Shown piece by piece: positions 54,905-64,000 of a DNA stretch of 64,000 nt. Position 1 is the stretch's first letter, and each line of letters opens with the position of its first letter. The notes under the pieces were generated by a model that made no database searches, was not told the origin of the DNA, and saw only the letters and a list, made by a program, of their open reading frames with translations. The position numbers and the translations under genes are program-made. Origin of the DNA: Methanosarcina barkeri MS (GTDB lineage Archaea > Halobacteriota > Methanosarcinia > Methanosarcinales > Methanosarcinaceae); NCBI RefSeq assembly GCF_000970025.1, contig NZ_CP009528.1, forward strand, positions 1,537,168-1,601,167, read 5' to 3'.

Positions 54905-55363
54905 TTGAAAAACATAAAGGTGCCTGGTACTATTAACAGCATAAACCCAAATACTCAGTCGATCTTTGAAAACCCGTTTGTCAAAACCCTTGCCATTGCG
55001 GTTTTCATGGGTATATTCCTGGTTGATATGGGGCTCGGGCTCTTTGAGGTTTTTTCCACAAAAGAAAGTCCATTGCCCTCCGCAGTCGTACTTTTGATCT
55101 TTGCGGTAATGTTTATTGCAGGCATGGTTTTTTACGAAAAACGTGGGCTGGATACCCCAAGTTCCCTTGTCGGTGGAGCTCTTGCAGGTTTTGGCTTTTC
55201 CTTTGTGTTTGTGTCGCTTGTAGGCGGCGTACAGTTTGCACTGGGAGGAGGAATTTCAGCCATCGGGTGGGACCAGGTGATTTCGGCAGTTGCGGCTTCC
55301 ATGATTGCAAGCGTAGTAATGCTCAAAACACTTTTCGATAAACTTCAAAACCACTTTTACTGA
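54905..55363 (+). CDS. Small membrane protein, unrecognised
   Basis: 152 residues if translated from the TTG at 54905. Four hydrophobic segments: KTLAIAVFMGIFLVDMGLGL, AVVLLIFAVMFIAGMVFY, LVGGALAGFGFSFVFVSL and VISAVAASMIASVVMLKTLF. Helices 1-2 carry FEVFSTKE in the loop. No family is recognised. A TATA-like tttatataaa (about 54869) lies 36 bases upstream of the TTG; no ATG start is available before the first helix, so the start is uncertain. It is followed by grpE (127 bases) on the same strand. Confidence 0.65.
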   Translation: MKNIKVPGTINSINPNTQSIFENPFVKTLAIAVFMGIFLVDMGLGLFEVFSTKESPLPSAVVLLIFAVMFIAGMVFYEKRGLDTPSSLVGGALAGFGFSFVFVSLVGGVQFALGGGISAIGWDQVISAVAASMIASVVMLKTLFDKLQNHFY

Positions 55364-55490
55364 TTTTTCTTTTTCTTCGCTTTCTTGAGTGATGTGTATC
55401 TTCAAATACCCAAAAATTATTTATAGAATTACAAACAATCACAGATCAGGACGAGCGAAACCGTTGTACTTACTTGATGGGGTTCGACTA

Positions 55491-56120
55491 ATGAAAATAT
55501 TCAATAAAGAAAAGAACACGGATTCTAAAGAAGATGCCCAGGCTGGGACTGAAAATTCTGAAGCCCAAAATTCTGGTTCTTCGGCGGAAGAGATTAATGA
55601 AGCACGGGAAAACCCCGAGGAGGCTTCTGCCAGTTCGGAAGCTGAGAAAAGTCCTGAAGTCAGGTGCCAGGAGGAGAAACAGGTTCTCATGGATAAGTAC
55701 TACCGGCTTGCAGCAGACTTTGACAATTTCAGAAAACGGACCGCCCGCCAGATGGAGGAAAACCGGAAAGCTGCTCTCGAGCAGGTACTTCTTGACTTTC
55801 TGGAAGTAACGGATAATTTTGATCGCGCCCTTAAATCTGCAAAAACCGCAGAGGATATGAACTCGATCGTCGGTGGAATAGAACAACTTTCAAGGCAGTT
55901 TTTCTCAATCCTCGAAAAATATGGGATTGAGAAGATTGAGAGTGAAAAAGCCAGTGAATTTGACCCTCACAGGCATGAAGCAATTCAACATATCGAGACC
56001 TCTGAAGTCCCGGACAATACTATAGTAGAGGTTTACAAAACCGGATATGCTCTTAACTCTAAAGTTATCAGGCCTGCTATGGTCTCAGTGGCCAGAAATC
56101 CTGATGAAGCCGAGAAATAA
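55491..56120 (+). CDS. grpE: Nucleotide exchange factor GrpE
   Basis: 209 residues from the ATG at 55491; a longer in-frame stretch from 55389 has no start signal and does not resemble GrpE. An N-terminal acidic, disordered stretch (SEAQNSGSSAEEINEARENP) precedes the family core YYRLAADFDNFRKRTARQ, VLLDFLEVTDNFDRAL, and the C-terminal beta domain FDPHRHEAIQHIE, VYKTGYALNSKVIRPAMVSV. It swaps ADP for ATP on DnaK. First gene of grpE-dnaK-dnaJ. A TATA-like ttatttataga precedes it. Confidence 0.95.
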   Translation: MKIFNKEKNTDSKEDAQAGTENSEAQNSGSSAEEINEARENPEEASASSEAEKSPEVRCQEEKQVLMDKYYRLAADFDNFRKRTARQMEENRKAALEQVLLDFLEVTDNFDRALKSAKTAEDMNSIVGGIEQLSRQFFSILEKYGIEKIESEKASEFDPHRHEAIQHIETSEVPDNTIVEVYKTGYALNSKVIRPAMVSVARNPDEAEK

Positions 56121-56325
56121 AGGAGAAAAATCTTACTCCTGAATTAAAGCATACTTACTCTCTAATTAAACTGAACATAATTAAACTGAACAACTTTACT
56201 CTAACTTTACCAGATAACTTAATTACTAATTTAACTTAATGATTTGTCTAAATATTTTGTAACGTTATGATTGAATGAAAACTTTAATTGAATAATTTAA
56301 TCAGGTAATCTAGTGAGGATAAAAC

Positions 56326-58253
<1,928 letters not shown>

Positions 58254-58354
58254 AACAAAGTAATGAAACAGGCCTGGAGATTCTCAGGCCTTACCGGAAA
58301 CCTGGCTTTGCAGGCTCCGGAACTTTATCTTTTTTAAAATAACAGGGAATCCTG

Positions 58355-59524
58355 ATGGCCACAACACGTGATTATTACGATATTCTCGGATTATCCAAAG
58401 ATGCCTCACCCGAGGATATAAAGAAAACCTATCGAAAACTTGCGCTAAAGTATCATCCTGACAGAAATAAAGAACCCGGAGCTGAGGATAAGTTCAAGGA
58501 GATCTCTGAGGCTTATGCCGTTCTTTCGGATGATGAGAAACGCGCTCAGTACGACCGTTTCGGACATGCCGGAATAAACGGGCAATACAGCGCAGAAGAT
58601 ATCTTCCGTGGTGCGGATTTTGGCGGCTTCGGAGATATATTCGAAATGTTTTTTGGCGGCGGGGGAAGCAGACGAGGTCATATGGGACCAAGGAGAGGTT
58701 CCGATCTCCAGTATGACCTTTACATTACCTTTGAGGAAGCAGCCTTTGGAGTCCGTAAAGATATCAATATCCCTAGAACGGAAAGATGTTCTAAATGTTC
58801 CGGAACCGGAGCCAAACCTGGAACAAGCCCGAAGCGCTGTCCCACATGTGGCGGTACAGGTCAAATCCACACAACTCGCTCCGGACTGGGTATGCAGTTT
58901 GTAAGCACCTCTACTTGCAGTACCTGCCATGGCAAGGGTCAGGTAATTGAGTCTCCCTGCCCGGTTTGTGGCGGTACAGGCAGAGTTCGAAACAAGAGGA
59001 AGATAACAGTAAACGTACCTGCTGGAGCCGATTCAGGCATGAGTCTTAGACTCAGTGGAGAAGGAGATTCGGGAGAGCCCGGGGCTCCGTCCGGAGATCT
59101 CTATGTCGTGCTTCATGTGAAGGAACACCCCTACTTTAAGAGAGTCGATTACGATGTAATTTCCGAGCTTCCTATCTCTTTTGTCCAGGCTGCGCTCGGT
59201 ACGGATGTAATGGTCGATACTCTTCACGGGAAAGTCAAGATGAATATCCCTGCAGGAACCCAGACCCACTCTGTATTCAGGCTTAAAGATAAAGGAATTC
59301 AACACCTTCACGGAAGTAGAAAAGGCGATCAGCTTGTCAGGGTTGTAATCAAGACTCCGACAAAACTTACTCAGGAACAAAAAGAGCTACTCCGCCAGTT
59401 TGAAGCTCTGAGCAGCGGCAAAAACCCAAATGGAGATGAGAAGGGAGGAAATGAGAAATCCACAGAAAAATCCCGAAAAAGTAAAGGTTTTTTTGAGAAA
59501 GTAAAGGATGCCTTTGAAGGGTGA
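58355..59524 (+). CDS. dnaJ: Chaperone DnaJ (Hsp40)
   Basis: 389 residues, full type I DnaJ. J domain (1-70) with HPD in LKYHPDRN; Gly/Phe-rich region ([20 protein letters not shown]); four zinc motifs [24 protein letters not shown] and CPVCGGTG; substrate-binding domain ([20 protein letters not shown]); C-terminus Lys-rich. It stimulates DnaK ATPase and delivers substrates. It lies 166 bases after dnaK beyond the microsatellite. Confidence 0.97.
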   Translation: MATTRDYYDILGLSKDASPEDIKKTYRKLALKYHPDRNKEPGAEDKFKEISEAYAVLSDDEKRAQYDRFGHAGINGQYSAEDIFRGADFGGFGDIFEMFFGGGGSRRGHMGPRRGSDLQYDLYITFEEAAFGVRKDINIPRTERCSKCSGTGAKPGTSPKRCPTCGGTGQIHTTRSGLGMQFVSTSTCSTCHGKGQVIESPCPVCGGTGRVRNKRKITVNVPAGADSGMSLRLSGEGDSGEPGAPSGDLYVVLHVKEHPYFKRVDYDVISELPISFVQAALGTDVMVDTLHGKVKMNIPAGTQTHSVFRLKDKGIQHLHGSRKGDQLVRVVIKTPTKLTQEQKELLRQFEALSSGKNPNGDEKGGNEKSTEKSRKSKGFFEKVKDAFEG

Positions 59525-59740
59525 AGTACTCCTCTGCCCAAAAGGTATGCCTTTTCTGTCAAGGAAGGGGCTTCTTGATTCATAGATGACCTCATGGTCA
59601 CTTCAGACAAGCTTGAATACAGGCACTTTCTACCCTACTGAGGCCCACTCCACCATTCGTTTTGGCTTTACGTGATAACAAATTAAGAACAGTGAGAGCT
59701 TCATTACGACCTTTAGAACCTGGAGGTTAACTCTTTGAAA
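59525..59740 (-). pseudogene. Possible C-terminal relic of a TnpB/IS200-605 protein
   Basis: Reverse frames read GSKGRNEALTVLNLLSRKAK, then VESACIQACL and, one frame over, SLSEVTMRSSMNQEAPSLTE. The phrases IQAC and MNQEAPSL resemble C-termini of IS200/605 TnpB proteins in Methanosarcina as I remember them; this is a weak match over few residues and the zinc ribbon and catalytic parts are missing. Confidence 0.35.
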
Positions 59741-59777
59741 AAGGTTGCTTGATTCTCGCTAATCTTAATCTGTTAAT

Positions 59778-59907
59778 GAGTCCGTCCCAAAACTTGAAAT
59801 TTGCTTATTGGACATTGTATTTTGAATAATCAATCAAACTCATGATCATGAAAACAATTCTGATAATTCCCAACAATTAAGAGTAAAGTGGCTTTTGGGA
59901 TAGACTC
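59778..59907 (+). repeat. MITE-like element, complete copy
   Basis: 130 bases bounded by gagtccgtcccaaaacttga and tggcttttgggatagactc. Interior aataatcaatcaaactcatg + atcatgaaaacaattctgat is shared closely with 20195-20326. Confidence 0.75.
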
Positions 59908-59928
59908 AATTATATGTTTGGAAGTATT

Positions 59929-60009
59929 ATTAGATTATTAGAATCAATAACGAAAATTAGATTCTTAAAATCAATAACGAAAATTAGATTATTAGAATCA
60001 ATAACGAAG
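59929..60009. repeat. Three tandem 27-base repeats
   Basis: attagattattagaatcaat + aacgaaa at 59929-59955, 59956-59982 (with two changes) and 59983-60009. Confidence 0.9.
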
Positions 60010-60522
60010 GAGTGTTGAAAAGTTGACGGCTTTCAGTTCCCATCTGGCAAGCCCCCAGTTTTCACCGGAAGCTGTCGAGGAAGGGACTTTATGCCTTAGA
60101 ATTAAATTCATTCCCTTCGTTCTTTCCTGGGGCCGTTTCATTTTCTAACTTATTCTTTACTTTATCTTATTTCCTGAGGACTCGTTCACTTTGGTATTTG
60201 TTTTTTACTGCAAAAACTCCAAAATGTTTATATAATTGTTCAGGGTTAACATTTTAGCTTGTAGTTGTATTTAAAAAGCCTGGATCTTACAAACTCTGTT
60301 TGCAAAATATTTAACTTTTAGAGATGGTCAATACGCTGATTAATTTTATCACAAACAGTTTATCGGGCCGCGTTCCACAGTTTTGTTTTATCTGTGTGTT
60401 CTTAACTTTTTATATTTATTTACTCAATTTTTCATATCTTACTGATCTCGTGCCTGTTGCTTTTTATACGCCAGGTTCCATATTTAAAGGTTCGTTAAAA
60501 ACAGTTTTTCTGAAGGTGTGCT

Positions 60523-61869
60523 ATGAAGGTTATAATTATCGGCGCAGGGGAAGTAGGTTATCACATCGCAAAGGCTCTTTCCCCCAAAAACGATGTAATA
60601 ATTATTGAAAATAATGAAGAAGCATCAAAACGGGCAGACGAACTTGATGTCCTTGTTATTGAAGGAAACGGAGCAAATGCTGAGATCCTATCAAATATTC
60701 TTCAGGATACTGATTTGCTTGTAGCTGTGACAGGTATGGATGAGGTTAACATTGTAGCCTGCATGACCGCCAAGCTGATTACCCGGGGAAAGCCCGGATG
60801 GAAGGAAACTAAAACTATTGCCAGAGTCAGTAACCCGGATTATATTGATTCACCTGTAACCTCAAGGACTCAGGCCGGAGTCGATATAATGATCTGTCCT
60901 GAACTTTCACTTGCCTCTGAAGTTGCTGAGATCCTGTCAAGTCCATCCGCAATAAATGCCGAAATGTTTGCCGATGGAAAAGTCAGGATGACTGAGTATG
61001 CAATAAACCCCGAAAGCGAGCTCGTAGGAAAGCAGATTCGGGACCTCAGGCTTGCTGACTGTTGCATTGTTAGTGCGATTTTTCGAGGGCATGAAATAAT
61101 TATTCCTCATGGAAACGACCTAATTAGCGCAAACGACCATATGGTAGTTGTGGGTAAGCCTGAATCTATGGAAGGGCTAGGCAGTACTTTAGGGAACAAG
61201 GTGCCCCACAAAAATAGAATTCTTCTCATAGGCTGTGGCATTGTAGGATTTTATCTCGCCAAACTGATAGACAAAGAAGAAAATGCCGACCTTAAAATTG
61301 TCGAGCATAGTAAAAGCCGCTGCATAGAAGTGGCAGAGAGGCTGGAAAATGCCCTTATTTTAAACGGAGACGGTACTGACATCAGTCTACTCAGGGAGGA
61401 AGGCATTGAGAATATGGACGTTGTTATCTCGGTTACGGACAGCGATGAGAAAAATCTCCTGTGTGCTCTTCTTGGAAAGCAACTGGGTGCAAAGAAAGTG
61501 ATTGCCAGGGCTGACCGCTCGGACTATCTTCCCCTCTTTGAAATGGTTGGCATAGATCTGGCAGTCAGCCCCAGAGAAGCTACTGTAAACGAGGTACTTA
61601 AGCTTACAATGGGCAGAGGAATACAAACCCTGACGACCATTGAAGGCGAAAAGGCGGAAATCATAGAGTATACGGCTTCCAAGAGCTCAAAAATTGTCGG
61701 AAAACCTTTAAATAAGGTAAAATTCCCAAGGGGAGCTCTTATTAATATGGTAGTTCGTGGGAAAGACACCATAGTCCCTAGAGGGGACTTCATCGTTCAA
61801 GATCAGGATAGAGTGGTTATCTTTTCCATGGCTTCTGCAATGTCAGAAATAGAAAAATTTTTTAGATAA
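60523..61869 (+). CDS. trkA: Trk potassium uptake regulatory protein TrkA
   Basis: 448 residues. Two tandem RCK units: an N-terminal Rossmann domain (VIIIGAGEVGYHIAKALSPK), a TrkA-C domain, then a second Rossmann domain (RILLIGCGIVGFYLAKLID) and TrkA-C domain. It binds NAD(H) or nucleotides and gates the TrkH channel. It ends three bases before the TTG start of trkH, so the two are coupled. An AAGG-type signal precedes the ATG. Confidence 0.97.
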   Translation: MKVIIIGAGEVGYHIAKALSPKNDVIIIENNEEASKRADELDVLVIEGNGANAEILSNILQDTDLLVAVTGMDEVNIVACMTAKLITRGKPGWKETKTIARVSNPDYIDSPVTSRTQAGVDIMICPELSLASEVAEILSSPSAINAEMFADGKVRMTEYAINPESELVGKQIRDLRLADCCIVSAIFRGHEIIIPHGNDLISANDHMVVVGKPESMEGLGSTLGNKVPHKNRILLIGCGIVGFYLAKLIDKEENADLKIVEHSKSRCIEVAERLENALILNGDGTDISLLREEGIENMDVVISVTDSDEKNLLCALLGKQLGAKKVIARADRSDYLPLFEMVGIDLAVSPREATVNEVLKLTMGRGIQTLTTIEGEKAEIIEYTASKSSKIVGKPLNKVKFPRGALINMVVRGKDTIVPRGDFIVQDQDRVVIFSMASAMSEIEKFFR

Positions 61870-61872
61870 TCT

Positions 61873-63324
61873 TTGGGAGGAAGGTGGTTTCTTATAGATA
61901 ACAGTGCAGTCTTTAATGCATTAGGAAAAATTCTTTTCCTTCTGGCATTTACAATGCTTGTTCCCCTTTTAGTAGCCTTTTACTACCGTGAACCTCTTGT
62001 CCCCTTTATTGTTTCCTTTTTCATAACACTTGTTTCTGGCTTGCTTCTCATGCGATTCAAAGGTCGTGAGGATTGGCAGCAAAAAGAGGCCCTTGCCATT
62101 GTGGCTTTGAGCTGGCTTGCAGCAGCTATTTTCGGGGCGATTCCTTTTCTTTTTGAAGGAGTTTCTTTTATTGATGCAGTTTTTGAATCAATGTCGGGTT
62201 TTACTTCAACGGGTTCTTCAATTCTTACGAATATAGAGAGCTATTCAAGAGGACTTCTTTTCTGGCGGTCTTTTACCGCCTGGCTTGGAGGCATGGGAAT
62301 CATTGTACTTTTCATAGCAGTTCTGCCAAAGCTCGGAGTTGCCGGCCGTCAGCTGTTCAGGGCTGAGGCTCCAGGTCCTACTGAAGATAAACTGAAGCCA
62401 AGAATCCGGGAAACTGCAAGGATTCTATGGACGCTCTACATTCTTATCTCTGCTCTTGAAGTTGTGGCTCTATTTCTGGGTGGAATGTCCCTTTACGATG
62501 CTCTCAATCATTCTTTTGCCTGTATGGCTTGCGGGGGATTTTCTACTTATAATGCAGGAATAGAAGCTTTTCACAGTCCTATTATTGAATTTATTCTCAC
62601 ATTTTTCATGTTTATTGCTGGGGCTAACTTTGCTCTTTATTACCGGGTGATTCGTGTCAATAAGTTTGCTCTCTTTCGAGACGAGGAATTCAAGGCCTAT
62701 TCTTTTTTTATCCTCGGTTTCACGGGTTTACTTACACTGGTTCTATTCAAAGATATGGGATTCTCTCCATTCAATTCTTTTCGTTATGCCATATTTCAGA
62801 TAACCTCTGTTATGACAGCCACTGGCTTTGCTTCAACGGATTTTAATATGTGGAAGGACTCAGCAAAAATTCTGGTTCTTTCAGTCATGTTTATCGGAGG
62901 CTGTGCGGGTTCTACAGGCGGTGGCATGAAGGTTGTACGTTTTCTGTTGATGTTAAAATATGCAAGGAGAGAACTCTTCAAATTTGTTCATCCTCGACTC
63001 GTCAGGTCTATCCGGTTAAATAATAAAGCAGTACCGGAAGACATTTTACAGTCAATTCTCTCTTTTGTTGTGCTTTATATAGGAGTTTTTGTTGTAGGTA
63101 CAGTGCTTCTAACACTACTGGGAGTTGATATGGTAAGCTCGGTTACAGCTTCGATAACGACTCTCGGAAATATAGGTCCTGGTTTTAACATTGTCGGGCC
63201 TATGGCAAATTTTGAATCAATCCCACTGCTAGGCAAAATTATTCTTATCAGTAATATGTGGGTAGGCAGGCTAGAGGTTTATACCGTGCTTGTACTCTTT
63301 ACAAGGGAATTCTGGCACTCATAA
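61873..63324 (+). CDS. trkH: Trk potassium uptake membrane protein TrkH
   Basis: 483 residues; about ten membrane helices with four pore loops of the Trk/Ktr/HKT type (SGFTSTGSSILTNIE, ACMACGGFSTYNAGIE, VMTATGFASTDFNMW, SSVTASITTLGNIGPG) and the intramembrane gate stretch GCAGSTGGGMKVVR. The TTG at 61873 is the first in-frame start; the ribosome binding site GGGAGG overlaps its first codons, so the true start may be slightly downstream. Coupled to trkA, forming the classic K+ uptake pair. The C-terminus is full. Confidence 0.95.
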   Translation: MGGRWFLIDNSAVFNALGKILFLLAFTMLVPLLVAFYYREPLVPFIVSFFITLVSGLLLMRFKGREDWQQKEALAIVALSWLAAAIFGAIPFLFEGVSFIDAVFESMSGFTSTGSSILTNIESYSRGLLFWRSFTAWLGGMGIIVLFIAVLPKLGVAGRQLFRAEAPGPTEDKLKPRIRETARILWTLYILISALEVVALFLGGMSLYDALNHSFACMACGGFSTYNAGIEAFHSPIIEFILTFFMFIAGANFALYYRVIRVNKFALFRDEEFKAYSFFILGFTGLLTLVLFKDMGFSPFNSFRYAIFQITSVMTATGFASTDFNMWKDSAKILVLSVMFIGGCAGSTGGGMKVVRFLLMLKYARRELFKFVHPRLVRSIRLNNKAVPEDILQSILSFVVLYIGVFVVGTVLLTLLGVDMVSSVTASITTLGNIGPGFNIVGPMANFESIPLLGKIILISNMWVGRLEVYTVLVLFTREFWHS

Positions 63325-63634
63325 AGAGAATTGTGGAAAAAAAAAGGAGTATTAAAATGCTGTTTTATCCTAAAATAATTTCGAGAATTGTGAAAAAAAG
63401 ATACTGTACAATCTTCGAGGGCTGACCATTTGACTGGTTTCAGTGCATGCTGAAAATTTATCTTAGTTCCTGTAGACTACCACGAGCCAGAAAAGTCCCT
63501 AACTTTGAGACCCTATCTGAAGATTCTATAATATATTTTTTAATGTGGGTAGGATCTAAATTTCTTCTCGTATCTTATATGTCACATTTGTAAAATGACT
63601 TTAAATTATTTACTCAAATTGACAAAGAGTTGAT
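63325..63634. other. Spacer, short repeat only
   Basis: Contains gagaattgtg(g)aaaaaaa twice (63327 and 63383) and no gene. It lies between two convergent genes. Confidence 0.5.
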
Positions 63635-64000
63635 TTATTGCGTGGCTAGATATAGGAAATAAAGGCCGATTATTATAATTGATACTCCTATTACTCTATC
63701 CATGAGGTCACCACTCATTCTGGTGGTTTCCTTAATTTTTTTACCTATTGAACCACCAATAGAGCTGATCACCATAAGAGGAATACTTAGACCAATAGCG
63801 TATATTAACATAGTAAGTGTCCCTTGAAGCGGCGTTTGATACAATCCTATATAAGTTAATACAATTATTAGCATCGGAGCACCTCTACCTATTGTAATTG
63901 CCCCAAAAGAAAGCCCAAGTAAGAATGCTCCCATTATTGTGTAAGAGTTAGGTAATTTAAAAAAATTGTACATGCTTCGTATTGGTGGTTTGTAAACATG
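63635..64000 (-). CDS. CcdA-like cytochrome c biogenesis/thiol transport membrane protein (5' end beyond window)
   Basis: The frame is open to the window edge, so the apparent start at Met (63973) is internal; at least 121 residues are visible. Three hydrophobic helices: MGAFLLGLSFGAITIGRGAP, LIIVLTYIGLYQTPLQGTLT, and MLIYAIGLSIPLMVISSIGG, then a last helix VIGVSIIIIGLYFLYLA. The layout fits the C-terminal half of CcdA/DsbD-type transporters. At the position where many members have the second redox Cys (PC..P) this one has GRGAP. The strand runs toward trkH (convergent). Confidence 0.7.
   Translation of the reverse strand, partial: HVYKPPIRSMYNFFKLPNSYTIMGAFLLGLSFGAITIGRGAPMLIIVLTYIGLYQTPLQGTLTMLIYAIGLSIPLMVISSIGGSIGKKIKETTRMSGDLMDRVIGVSIIIIGLYFLYLATQ

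Larger units (their letters stand above)
59525..60522. other. Spacer with insertion-sequence and repeat remnants
   Basis: About 1 kb with no intact gene: a TnpB-like relic at 59525-59740, a MITE-like element at 59778-59907, three 27-base repeats at 59929-60009, and promoter space for trkA. Confidence 0.55.

Noticed and set aside
55113-55326. Minus-strand frames opposite the membrane protein at 54905
   Set aside because: Antisense to a chain with four clear membrane helices.

Overview
The window is a piece of a Methanosarcina-like chromosome (acetotrophic methanogenic archaeon). The evidence is a gamma-class carbonic anhydrase of the Cam type, three methanofuran biosynthesis genes (mfnD, mfnF, mfnE), archaeal EF-1beta, Rio2 kinase, a bacterial-type grpE-dnaK-dnaJ set, exported proteins with TolB-like propellers and PKD domains, a PGF-CTERM protein, AT-rich spacers, and a tRNA-Ala gene without an encoded CCA end.

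Layout. 1-1457 (minus) holds most of a GC-richer gene that fuses a trypsin-like protease to a DRGH-type nuclease and runs off the window edge. 2.5-12.1 kb is accessory: an isochorismatase-like hydrolase with a displaced active-site segment, a decayed YVTN propeller, a PGF-CTERM protein, a DUF3795 protein, a pentapeptide-repeat protein, and a divergent pair of TolB-type propeller proteins, the larger truncated by a one-base deletion. 12.8-16.1 kb has a HEPN protein, an Old Yellow Enzyme homologue and a stand-alone receiver domain. 17.3-19.0 kb is thiM-thiE. 19.2-26.6 kb has relics, a DUF2284 protein and a minus-strand group of a small winged-helix protein, a lipoprotein and a membrane-anchored winged-helix protein. 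27.9-35.5 kb holds exported low-complexity proteins (one with a Trp every seventh residue), a HEAT-repeat protein, cam and a further propeller. 35.7-43.6 kb is mostly metabolic and regulatory: pncB, a PLP gamma-lyase, a PfpI-family protein, small DNA-binding proteins and rio2. 44.4-50.0 kb has a lipoprotein hydrolase, a Cys-rich repeat protein, a CorC/HlyC-type protein and an M48 protease. 50.2-54.6 kb has an hsdR relic, tRNA-Ala, ef1B, a 56-residue zinc ribbon and mfnE-mfnF-mfnD. 55.5-59.5 kb is grpE-dnaK-dnaJ; 60.5-63.3 kb is trkA-trkH; the last 366 bases are part of a CcdA-like membrane protein.

Between the genes lie many decayed genes (at least seven), short tandem arrays (units of 4, 12, 13, 15, 18, 25, 26, 27, 28, 36 and 64 bases), and two dispersed repeat families. 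One is a roughly 130-bp MITE-like element with imperfect terminal inverted repeats (four copies plus a solo end). The other is a GC-richer repeat carrying hairpins (three loci), one copy of which supplies the last codons of mfnF. No CRISPR array, rRNA gene or intact transposase was seen.
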